Assembly (NCBI GenBank): GCA_025200525.1 | Contig: CM045761.1 | Span: forward strand, 138,448,223-138,512,222 | DNA: 64,000 nucleotides | Direction of reading: 5' to 3' | Origin: Camellia lanceoleosa | Lineage: Eukaryota > Streptophyta > Magnoliopsida > Ericales > Theaceae | Shown here: positions 10,978-20,652 of the stretch, piece after piece | How positions within the stretch are numbered: position 1 is the first letter of the stretch | How the letters are laid out: every line of letters begins with the position of its first letter | Made by a program: the position numbers and the translations under genes | The notes under the pieces: model-generated | Seen by the model: the letters and a program-made list of their open reading frames with translations, nothing else | What the model was told of the DNA's origin: nothing | Databases searched by the model: none

Positions 10978-12000
10978 ATGATGACGCAGAGTTCAAAAGA
11001 AATTGTGGTCATGGTAGCAGCATTAAACCAGGGAATTGCCATACTGGGTGAGACCAATGCTGAAATGCAATGCCCATCTGGGGCACCTACCGCATATCCA
11101 GTCTTGGAACCCCAATCATTTCAAACTCGTGAGCCCACTACTTTCGAGCTGATGGGAATGATCGACGATCTTCAGAGATCTGTCGCTGATCTAGCCTTTG
11201 GAATGTTGGCTCCGCCATCGGCCATATCACATGTCAGAAATTTCACGCCAAAAGAACCCCCACTCTTGGGGTGAATTGTAATTGAACTCAGACAACCTGA
11301 AGTCATCCCAAGTTCGGGCAATGACGTGTCGGCAACAACCGGGCTACACACTGATGTAGCAACCCAAACCTTCGACCAAGCTGAGGCGAGTGGTAAGAAC
11401 AAGGTAGAGGTAGATATTGATCCCTATGAACAACTCCTATGGGCTGTTGAGGCTTTGAAAGCTGGAGGACTGAACAAACAGCAAGTGCTCGCAGTTGTCG
11501 CAAAAACTATGGAGGACACTTTCGCCACTCAGAAAGAGAGTAGTTCAAATCAAGGGGAAAACCGAGAAAAGGGCTGTCATACCGGAAACGATCCTGTGAG
11601 CTCTAAGTCTACACCCAGAAGAGATCAGAAAACCAAGTCAGCACTTGCCGACCCCTTTGCTGGTGCACCCAGCAAAAATCCACAAACCTCGAAGTATCTA
11701 CCCCGAGGCCGCAGGGTCTTCCATGCCCTCTATATGCCTTTGTCCAAGGCTCTTCAAATCCTTGTTGAAAAAGGCCATCTCAAACCCCTCGAGCCTCAAC
11801 CTCTCCCTAGTCGTCTTCCACCTGGTCATGATACTACCCAGTACTGTGCGTACCATCAACAAACCGGTCATAGCACCAACAATTGCTTCCGTCTTCGCCA
11901 TGAAGTACAGGATTTGTTTGACAACGAGGTCATCATTCCACCAAGCTCAGCAAAGTCCATTGTCATTAGATCAGTGAACTTGGGGGATAGTGTAATGTGA
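10978..12000 (+). pseudogene. Truncated Tat-type gag of element A
   Basis: A single 340-codon frame from ATG 10978 to TGA 11998, interrupted by one in-frame TGA at 11272. The C-terminal part carries RRVFHALYMPLSKALQILVE and a zinc-binding motif at codons 289-303 (YCAYHQQTGHSTNNC; C-x2-H-x4-H-x4-C), followed by FRLRHEVQDLFD. This is the form seen in Tat/Ogre/Retand Gag. The capsid core usually found between the N-terminal part and this region is missing or unrecognisable, and the frame is short for a Tat gag. Gag forms the particle and binds genomic RNA. The element may once have kept a mini-gag, or this may be simple deletion. It is the only coding unit recognised in the interior of A. Confidence 0.75.
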
Positions 12001-13257
12001 TCGGGGGATGAACCACCTGCGGGCGGCGCTCAGTTTACTCCAGATGTGGCGTATGGCATGCACTGTTTTGAGCATTTACGAATGCTAGTTTTTCTACTTT
12101 CTGACTTGGGTATTTAGGTCAGTCTTGTTGTTTTGTATAGAGTCAGTCTTTTTTTGTACTGAGTCAGTCAGGTCTGTCTTGTTGTATCGAGTCAGTCTTG
12201 TTTTGTTGGAGTCAGGTGGTTTCGGGGGTGTTACCTCGGATATCACTTGCTTGTTTTGTGTTTGTCTTTTATACTCCTTTGAGTCTGTTTCTACTGTGGA
12301 GCCAGTTACACCAGAAGATCTGAATGAAACAACAGTGGTTTTTTATGTTTTTGTGCTTATTTCTACTTTGAGCTTGTTGTGCCAGCAAGTTTAGAATGAA
12401 ACAACAGTACATTTCACCTGCTCTTCTGTGCCTTGAAATTATTGCATTTGACCTGAGTTTTTCAAAACTTTTTGAACACTGTGATGAAAACAAAGAGGAA
12501 GGAATTCCTCGGGTTTTGCAAAAATTTGATCAACTGAGAGAAAGAGAGGCATGCTAAGCCCTTAATGAATGAGATCATGCTTGTTAATGTGAGTACTGAG
12601 AAGGATCCTTGCTTGATCTAGATTGATTCTACATTGTCTTCAGCGCGAGCGACTAGTCGATTTCTTAAAAGATTTCAAAAAAATGTTTTACGTCGTCCTG
12701 CGAAGACCTGTGTGGAATCGCTCTTGAGATTGTATAGCTTAGGATCGGTCTCAGCCTTGAGACTCGACCCCTTGCTTTCAAACCTTGAACTTGGATTCAG
12801 AATGTTTAACAGTCAATCATGATGAGAGGCCTATGTGGCCAGATTTAAAGCAGCCCTCGCACTAGGGGCAAGAAAAGTCAGATCAAGAAGATCAAATGTC
12901 ATCAAAAGAGGCTTGCGAAGCTAGATCAGAAGCCCCCCCTCAAACTAGGGGCAAAAATGTCCGATGTACTCGAAGAGTCAAAAATTGGGACACTTCTCAA
13001 GTTAATGAAGATCGACAAGAATGCCAAATCCCAGAAGGAAAGAAAGAAGAAAGTATTGCTGAAGAACAATTAAGTGCCTATCCACAACATTGGGGCAATT
13101 CAGACCTTATTGGATGGACTTCTACAACATCAGCAAACAGCAGCCATTCTCCTGGATTCAAATGGCCTTGAGATCCTAAAACCATTTGACATAGACAAAG
13201 CTACGCTTTTACCCTTGAGAGGCTCGCTGGGCCGAAAACCCGGAAGGGCAGGCAAAA
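12001..13257 (+). other. Interior of element A after gag: no pol domain seen
   Basis: Where pol should begin there is AT-rich sequence with short repeats (GAGTCAGTCT-like words, about 12120-12215) and small unrelated frames. No DSGA/DTGA protease, FxDD reverse transcriptase or DDE integrase signature is visible in any frame. Confidence 0.5.
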
Positions 13258-13378
13258 GTTAGAGCAAATGAAAAAGAAAAGAAAAGAAAAGAAAAATGCA
13301 AAAAATGAAGAAAAAGAAATGAAAAGAAAAAGAAAAAAGGCGAAAAGAAATGAAAAGAAAAAGAAAAACATAGCTTGC
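13258..13378 (+). repeat. A/G-rich low-complexity tract
   Basis: Runs of GAAAAGAAAAG words, all purine on the plus strand apart from a few interruptions. It is flanked by two copies of a GAA/CCCGGAAGGGC(A/G)GGC...AAAAGTTAGAGC phrase (about 13240 and 13390). Confidence 0.75.
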
Positions 13379-13463
13379 AAGGTTGAAGAACCGGAAGGGC
13401 GGCCTTGGCAAAAGTTAGAGCCCAAAAGAAGAGGTTAATACACGAGTGTACCTTAACCTGGAA

Positions 13464-13500
13464 CTACGTAAGGCTTGATTCCCATGTTTGAGATACGTAG
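13464..13500 (+). other. CTACGTA...TACGTAG hairpin
   Basis: Arms CTACGTA (13464-13470) and TACGTAG (13494-13500) are perfect complements around a 23-nt loop. A TACGTAGGC-type pair is a recurrent feature I associate with the 3' noncoding part of plant Ogre/Tat elements. Confidence 0.5.
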
Positions 13501-13624
13501 GCAACTTCATTCTGAAGTCCAGCCATAAACACTTTCAATCGACTGTATCCATGTAATGGTTTTGATCATCTTTGTCTCCTCTGTACTCAAGAGTTTGGTT
13601 GTGATCTTCACTATGAGAACTGGT

Positions 13625-13760
13625 TACAGTGTGCTACGGTGCTATTCAAACAAGGGGCAACTTTCTATTGCCGTTCAGTGTGTTGCGGTGCTATTCAAAC
13701 AAGGGGCAACTTTCCGTTGCCGTGCAGTGCCGTTCAGACGAGGGGCAATTTTCAATTGTT
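13625..13760 (+). repeat. Short minisatellite, about 49-bp unit
   Basis: GCTATTCAAACAAGGGGCAAC appears at 13641 and 13690, with a third decayed unit near 13730. Each carries AGGGGCAA(C/T)TTT, resembling the polypurine tract of A. Confidence 0.65.
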
Positions 13761-14965
13761 TTGGATCCAAGGTTGTGCATCTCGAGAGTAAATTCCATGT
13801 TGGTCGAGCAGTGGCCATTTCTAAAAACATTTTTGAGAATTTTTACGGAGGTTGACTAATTCTCTCTAAAATTATTCAATTTTTCCCAAAAACTGGACCA
13901 TTTCTTGGACCCAAAAAGGAAAAATTTTAGTGCTCATAACCTGACTTGCATGATTTTGAATCAGAAAGTCGAACAAGTATGTTAATCTAACTCTCACGTT
14001 GGTGAAAATTGTTTTAGTAGAAAACCAAAACAAAAAATGGTCAAAATGATAAACTAGGGGCACAGTTGAGTCAGGTGTTCTGTTTTTTCCCCATTATTAA
14101 CATACTTACCAGAGGGCACTCTATTTGCTAGAAGGCACTCTACTTGCTAGAAAAGGGCATCACTGAAGCCAACAGCAAAGGGTTGAAAGCTCTCTCATCC
14201 TCCGAGCAGCGAGGTATCAAGCCAAGTGTGAAGCATGAATTGGAAGGAATCAATATATTCCATCCCTTCATCAAGGGCACCGGCTAAACGTCGCCGGAAG
14301 GAATAGCCGTGAGCGAAATATGCTGGGCATGAGTCCACAACTTTCAATTTATCCGTCAACCATATCTGGGGAGGGATGAAAAATGAGAGATTAAAGAATA
14401 GAGAGATGTACGTTGAGAGAAAAAGTGAGAAAAGGGTTTTTGAGAGCAAAACCAAGCCTGAGGGTCGAGTGATGTGAGAATCACAAATGAGAAAGGGTGG
14501 GAAACAATATGCCGAGAAACTAGCTCCTCGTGACCTGAGAGGTCTCTCGTCTTTGGAATACGTCTGAGTGTCGTGTATCTTGTTTTGTTTGTCTCGATTC
14601 TTGTTTTGAGTCTTTTCGAGTGTTACTCGATGTGTTTAGGTTGTTTATCTTTTGTTTTTCTTTGTTGAGTCGTGGTGCGCTGTGTTCAGTCGTAGGCTCA
14701 ATTCCCGGTCGAGAACTCATTTCTCAATTTCATAAATCGTTTTGTGCTCAGAGTGTCGTGCCGTTCTCTACATTTGTGCAAAACGGAATTTGTTCTTTCG
14801 TAAAACCGCAAGGTTCAACCCAGGTCATGTGAGAACAGTCAAACTAGGACCTATCTGAAGCTATATGGGTGCCAGACTGCAAAGTAAAAGAAAAAGAGGG
14901 AAAATTTGGAGCATTTGAGTTTGTTTCAACCTCTACAAGTTCCGTTACTACATCCCATATATTCA
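13761..14965 (+). other. Noncoding interior of element A
   Basis: Only a small direct repeat (GAGGGCACTCTA-like words, about 14110-14150) stands out. No gene or RNA recognised. Confidence 0.4.
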
Positions 14966-15310
14966 GAATGAACTGTGTGTTCAGAATGAGCTATGTGTTC
15001 AGAATGAGTTGTGTGCCAAATAAATCGAGTATTGTGTTATGAGTTGTATGTTCAGAGTGAGCAGTGTACTGTATGAGCCGTGTGCCAATAAATTGAGTAC
15101 TGTGTTATGAGTTGTATGTTCAGAGTGAGCAGTGTGTTGTACAAGTCATGTGCCAAATAACCCAAGTACTGTGTTTTGAGCTATGTGTTCAAAATTAGCA
15201 GTGTGCTGTATGAGCTGTGTGCCAAATAAACTAGAATGCTGTGTTATGAGCTGTGTGTTCAGAATGAGCAGTGTGCTGTACGAGCTGTGTGTTCAAAGTG
15301 AACAGAATAC
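14966..15310 (+). repeat. Minisatellite, about 69-bp unit
   Basis: GAG(T/C)(T/A/C)(G/A)T(A/G)TGTTC followed by GAGCAGTGTxxTGTA and TGTGCCAA(A)TAAA repeats at 15041, 15109, 15178 and 15248. The steps are 68, 69 and 70 bp, about five units with edges. Confidence 0.75.
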
Positions 15311-16030
15311 TGTGTTTACTGTTTCCATGCCAGAATGGCGATCAGAAGTGCTTTTCCTGAGTACTAGTCCCTGCCAAAGGCATCTTGGCTGTGTTTGCAA
15401 TGAGTTCCTAGGAGACCAACTGCGACGGTGGGAGCTAGAGTTCAAATGGCTGTTGCCTAGAATGGAAAGGTTTGGAATTTCTGAGACTAAAGTCTGGTTT
15501 GAATACCCAGGGGTGTATCCCCATCTTGAAATCTGTATGGAAGCCCCACAAGTTGAGATAGCAGGTATGCACCTCGATCCTGGATACTGAACCAACCTAG
15601 TCTGTCACCCCGTTAGAGAGTAGGGAAAGTTGTGAATATGATCAAGAAGAAAAGCGGCATCCATGATTTCCCCAGCAGATATTGCTCCTTGTCAGCATTT
15701 CAGGACCTTTATACTATAAGTTGAAGGTAAGTGTTCGAAGAACACAAGGGGAGATCCCCATCTAAGTAAAGCAGTTCACCGCCACTCACCTCATGAGGTG
15801 CTTTCTAAAGCGCCGCTTTGTCTATTTATTGCATTCCTTAAACATCATGCGTTGTATTGCATTTTACCTATCGAGTTTCTTTCTCATTCATGCACGGTAT
15901 TGTACGTATTGTTCATTTGGGCAAGTTCCAGTTCAATTTGACTGATACCTTCATCCTCTCGCGTTTGGTGCGCGTTTGGATACCTTTCTTCTCTCGCATT
16001 TGACACATGTTTGGATGACTGCGCTTTCTT
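15311..16030 (+). other. Unassigned interior of element A
   Basis: A moderately long plus-strand frame ends at 15590 (...VWFEYPGVYPHLEICMEA...), but it starts inside the 69-bp repeats and matches nothing I recognise. The remainder is noncoding. Confidence 0.35.
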
Positions 16031-16039
16031 GCACAGTCC

Positions 16040-16760
16040 TTTCCTCTCGCATGTGCTACGCTGAGAGGTTTTCCCTTTCCTCTCGCGTGTGCTACGTCGA
16101 AAGGTTTTCTTTTTCTACTCTCGCGTGTGCTACGCTGAGAGGTTTTCCCTTTCCTCTTGCGTGTGCTACGCTGAGAGGTTTTCTTTTTCTCCTCTCGCGT
16201 GTGCTATGCTGAGAGGCTTTCTTTTTCCTCTCGTGTGTGCTACGCTGAGAGGTTTTCCCTTTCCCCTCTTGCGTGTTCTACGCTGAGAGGTTTTCTTTTT
16301 CCTCTCGCGTGTGCTACGCTGAGAGGTTTTCCCTTTCCTCTCTCGCGTGTGATACGCTGAGAGGTTTACCTTTCCTCTCTAGCATGTGATACGCTGAGAG
16401 GTTTACCCTTTTCTCTCTCACGTGTGATACGCTGAGAGATTTTCTTTTTCCTCTCTCGCATGTGATACGCTGAGAGGTTTACCTTTCCTCTCTCGCGTGT
16501 GATACGCTGAGAGGTTTTCCCTTTCCTCTCTTGCATGTGATACACTGAGAGGTTTACCCTTTTCTCTCTCGCGTGTGATACGCTGAGAGATTTTCTTTTT
16601 CCTCTCTAGCGTGTGATACGCTGAGAGGATTACCTTTCCTCTCTCGCATGTGATACGCTAAGAGATTTTTCCCTTTCCTCTCTCGCGTGTGATACGCTGA
16701 GAGGTTTACCTTTCCTCTCTTGCGTGTGATACGCTGAAAGGTCTGCTTTTCCTCCTATTG
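16040..16760 (+). repeat. Minisatellite, 36-38-bp unit, about 19 copies
   Basis: The core ACGCTGAGAGG recurs at 16058, 16094 (variant), 16132, 16168 and on to 16731, separated by CTCTCGCGTGTG(C/A)T. Early units read GTGCTACG and later units GTGATACG, showing two sub-families laid down in blocks. Confidence 0.9.
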
Positions 16761-16784
16761 CATTGTTATGCACGCTTCCTCTTT

Positions 16785-17215
16785 CCAAAACACCGGGACA
16801 TGTCCCTATGTTTCCCTTCTTTCCGGAACATGAGGATATGTCCCTATGTTTCTCTTCTTTTCGAAACACGAGGATATGTCCCTATGTTTCTCTTCTTTCT
16901 GAAACACAGGGATATGTCCCTATGTTTGCCTTCTTTCCAAAACACGGGGATATGTCCCTATGTTTCTCCTCTTTCCGGAACACGGGGATATGTCCCTATG
17001 TTTCTCTTCTTTTTGAAACACGGGGATATGTCCCTATCTTTCTCTTCTTTTCGAAACACGAGGATATATCCCTATGTTTCTCTCTTTCCGAAACATGGGG
17101 ATATGTCCCTATGTTTCACCTCCTTTCTGGAACACGAGGATACGTCCCTGTGTTTCTTTTCTTTCTGAAACACAGGGATATGTCCCTATGTTTCTCCCTC
17201 TTCCCCTTTCCTCAC
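16785..17215 (+). repeat. Minisatellite, 38-bp unit, 11 copies
   Basis: TGTCCCTATG recurs from 16801 to 17181, exactly ten 38-bp steps. The unit includes GGAACACGGGGATA and TTTCTCTTCTTTC. Because 38 is not a multiple of 3, three frames read the same cyclic peptide, giving spurious open frames here. Confidence 0.9.
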
Positions 17216-18060
17216 ACGATTTCAATGTGTTTGGAATTTATCTCAGGTTGCGTCGTGCACGCTCCTGACTGTTTGTTTTTGGACATCTTCTCACGATTTC
17301 AGCATGATTTGAGTGTCCCTTTCCTTACATGATTTCAGCGTGTTTGGAATTTATCTCAAGCTACGTTGAGCACGCACCTGATTGGTTGTTTTTTCTCCTC
17401 TCGTGATTCCAGCATGGTTGGAGTTTCCCCCCATTTGCATCTACTGTATTATCTATAGCATCGCACTGTTTTGTGCACCTTACTTGCATTGTGCATGCAT
17501 TTTATCGCGCTATTTTGCGCATCGCACTGTTTTGTGCACCTTACTTGCATTATGCATGCATTTTATCGCGCTATCTTACGTACCTTACCTGCACTTATTA
17601 GTGCATTGCATTGTTATGCACGTTTCTCGTTGCATTGTCATGCACCCCTTTCCACATGGTTATGCGTCACACTTAGGTTGCATTATCATGCACCCCTTCT
17701 CGCATTGTTATGCATCACACTTAGGTTGCAATGTCATGCACCCCTTTCCGCATTATTATGCGTCACACTTAGGATGCATTGTCATGCACCCCTTCCCGCA
17801 ATGTTATGCGTCACACTTAGGTTGCATTGTCATGCACCCCTTTCGCATTATTATGCATCACACTTAGGTTGCATTGTCATGCACCCCTTCCACCTGCATT
17901 GTTGTGCACTCTTCACGCGCGTTGTCACGCACATTTCGCCTACATTGTTATGCACACTACTTGTATTGTTATGCATGTTTCACTAGCATTGTCATGCACC
18001 CACACTTTGCTTGCGTTGTCACGCACTTTTCACTTGCATTGCTATGCACTTTTCCATCAG
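17213..18060 (+). repeat. Compound repeat field with 113-, 60- and 48-bp units
   Basis: Two copies of a GATTTCA(A/G)(T/C)GTGTTTGGAAT block lie about 113 bp apart (17218, 17331). Two 60-bp copies of TCGCACTGTTTTGTGCACC occur at about 17461-17580. Then come five 48-bp copies of ACTTAGGTTGCATTGTCATG (17671, 17719, 17767, 17815, 17862). Decayed GCATTGT(T/C)ATGCAC words continue to about 18050. Confidence 0.8.
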
Positions 18061-18514
18061 CATCATATGTGTCCGCGTTTGATATAGCGTTGAACATGTG
18101 TTGCTAACTATATTGTACCTGTTGAGTTTCTTTCTTGTGCAAGCACGATATTGTATGTACGGTTCATTTGAAGCTGGCGCGACCAGACGAACCAGACGGT
18201 ATTGTATTTACTCCACATGAAACGTAGCGAGAATTGTATAATTCTCTTACATCCTTTCTGTACGTAATGTAGTTTGGTTTGAATTCGTTCACTTAAACTG
18301 TTGTATTTATTATGTATAATTGTTTCGTTATACCTTTCTTTGCATGATCATAAGTTATGTTCAGCATTGTCCATGTCATTTGCATCTTGGCCCAGCCTGC
18401 GGGTGCATCTCTTTGTTATCTTGCATGTTTGTCTAAGTCTTCGGCCTTGTCAAAAATGGGTCGTCTCTGGGCTTTGACATTCACTCCCTTCACTTATGAC
18501 TTTCGAATTCTGTC
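18061..18514 (+). other. 3' noncoding end of element A
   Basis: Between the last minisatellite and the polypurine tract; no gene seen. It ends TTCTGTCAAAGAGG, immediately before the LTR. Confidence 0.45.
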
Positions 18515-18527
18515 AAAGAGGGGCAAC
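18515..18527 (+). other. Polypurine tract of element A
   Basis: AAAGAGGGGCAAC abuts the 3' LTR start TGTGGACA. This GGGGCAAC form is typical of Tat-lineage elements and differs from the GGGAAGAC of the Tekay elements in this window. Confidence 0.8.
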
Positions 18528-19423
18528 TGTGGACACCCTATTTTTGACCGACTTTAAGACTTATACGTCATCGATTGAGTGCTCGGTGATTAGTGCATGT
18601 TGTGCTCGTTTCGAGTTTTCGGAGTTTTGGCTGAGAGCCTTGCCTCCGGGCCTTTGAACTCTTTGTGCTTTGGCTCGGTTTGTGGACCGAACCTTGTTTC
18701 TCCTTGCCTGAGGGAAGGAGAGGTCTTGTAAACCACTTTTTGTGGTCGTAGACCACTTTTCCCGCTTGGAGACTAGTTTCCGATTTTCGGAGCCTTCAGC
18801 CGCGCGCCTTGTCTCGGGACTGCTTAATGTTCTCCGTTTGGTGTGGATTTTGAACCACACTTTGTTTCCTTGGCCTAGAGGACCACTGTGGTTTGGGAGA
18901 CCACTTTTGTGGTCATAAAACCACTTTTGGTGCTTGTCTACTAGTTTTCGAGGCTCCCGGCTGCGCGCTTTGCCTCCCGAACTTTCGTCTTGCATCCATT
19001 TTGGTTTGTTTTTGGTACCAACCTTGTTTTCCCTATTTGGAAGATGGTACAAGGGTGGGAGACCAGTTTCTCTCCCCGCAGACCACTTTTCTTCCCGCCA
19101 ATCAGTTTTCAGGTCTGACAACTGGTCTCCTTGGTCTTTAGGCCATCTTTTCTGGTCGGCCACCACACCACTGCATTCTTTTCATGCTCTAGACCCTCTC
19201 TCACCATGGCCGACCAGTTTTTGTCTTGGGAGACCACTTATGGTGGTCGACCGACCACTATAAGTAGTTGGCCGACCACTTCAAGTGGCCGGCTGCTTTT
19301 TGTCACCTTTTTGGAGATATTTTCCTCCAGTGCAGTGCAGGCACTAAAACCGTCCTCCGTACACATGTATGGAGGGATGGCCTTGAACCCTTAACTTCCT
19401 CAAGAAGCTTTACCTTTTGTTCT

Positions 19424-19432
19424 CTATATAAG
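19424..19432 (+). promoter_or_regulatory. TATA box of 3' LTR A
   Basis: CTATATAAG, in the same context as 5695-5703. It would drive read-out toward 20 kb, now interrupted by the nested element. Confidence 0.6.
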
Positions 19433-20652
19433 AGAACCAGCTCCTCCCTCCTCTAGGTCCAGAAATTGGAGGTTTGAGATATACATACACTCTTGTATCT
19501 ATATCTCCTTGTTTTTTCTTATTCTGTGCCTTAAAGTGTAGTTTTATCTTACTTTAACACACAAACACACACTCAAACACCATCCTTTTGTTGTTGAGGC
19601 TTCTTGAGGTTTGTTTTGGAGTTCTTAGACTGGTTTAAGCATGAAAAACCTGCTGGAGTTGTAGCTTTGAAGGTGGTCATCAAGGGTGAGTTTCTAACCC
19701 TTAAAACCCCCATTTTTGCTTAAGCTTTTAGCCCTTTTTGCATGCTATTTTGGGCTTGACTTTAAACTACAAAAGTTCTATTTTTCAGTCCTTGTGAAGT
19801 TTGTTTAAGGTCACTTTTTGGTTGGGGGTGGTCTACCCCTTCTTAGGCCTTGTTAGGCCTTATTTTGAGCCTTCCCTTTAGGCTCTTGTTGTAGCCTTTG
19901 CATGACCTTTCTACAACTGAAATCCAGAGGATTTTCAGTGGTGGAAAGGAGGTTTTGGGGTCCTAAATAGGAGAGGGTCATCCCCTCTCCTTGTGTCTTG
20001 TTTACTTGCTTCATATGCCTCATGTTTAAGCATGTTTATTAAGCTTGTGTTGGCTTGTTCTTAGCATGTATTTGGGGTTATTGCAGCATGCCTCAGATCT
20101 GTTCTGACTTGGTTTGGTCATCCCTTGCATGCATAATACACTTGTAGTGTAAATCTTACAAACTAGCTTTGTGTGTCTCATGTTTAAGCATGTCTTTCTA
20201 GCTTGTTTTGGTGCCATCTCAGTAGGTTTTTGGTGTTGTTTTAACATGCCTTAGATCTAATTTGGGTTGGTTTAGTTGGCTCTTGCACGCCATATACACT
20301 CGTAGTGTAAATTTCATAAGCTAGTCTTGTATGCTTCATGAAGTAGCATCTCTTTCTAGCTTATGTTGTGTCCATTTCAGCATGTTTTTGGTGATGTTCT
20401 ACCATGTCATACCTCTGTTAAGGTTTGGTTTGGTTGGCACTTGCATGCTCCATGCACTTGTTGTGCAATTCCATGATTTAGCCTAACATGTCTCATGCTT
20501 TAACATGTCATTCCAGCATGCTTTTGGCTTAACTTCAAAAAGCTTTTGTCCATGTTTTAGCATGCTCTAGCTCTGATTTGTGTTGTTTTGGTCATGCATG
20601 CCATGCTTTGTATAGCTATTGTGCATTTTAGCTTGTTAGCTTTGTGTGTCAA

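Noticed and set aside
15183..15590. 135-codon frame in the interior of A
   Set aside because: Begins inside the 69-bp minisatellite and matches nothing known to me; kept only as unassigned interior.
16758..17332. Long open frames of up to 189 codons over the 38-bp repeats
   Set aside because: A repeat unit not divisible by three and free of stops opens all frames; the peptide is cyclic and has no domain.
16040..17885. Regularly spaced 36-48-bp units resembling a CRISPR array
   Set aside because: The units are contiguous tandem repeats with no unique spacers, inside a plant retrotransposon.
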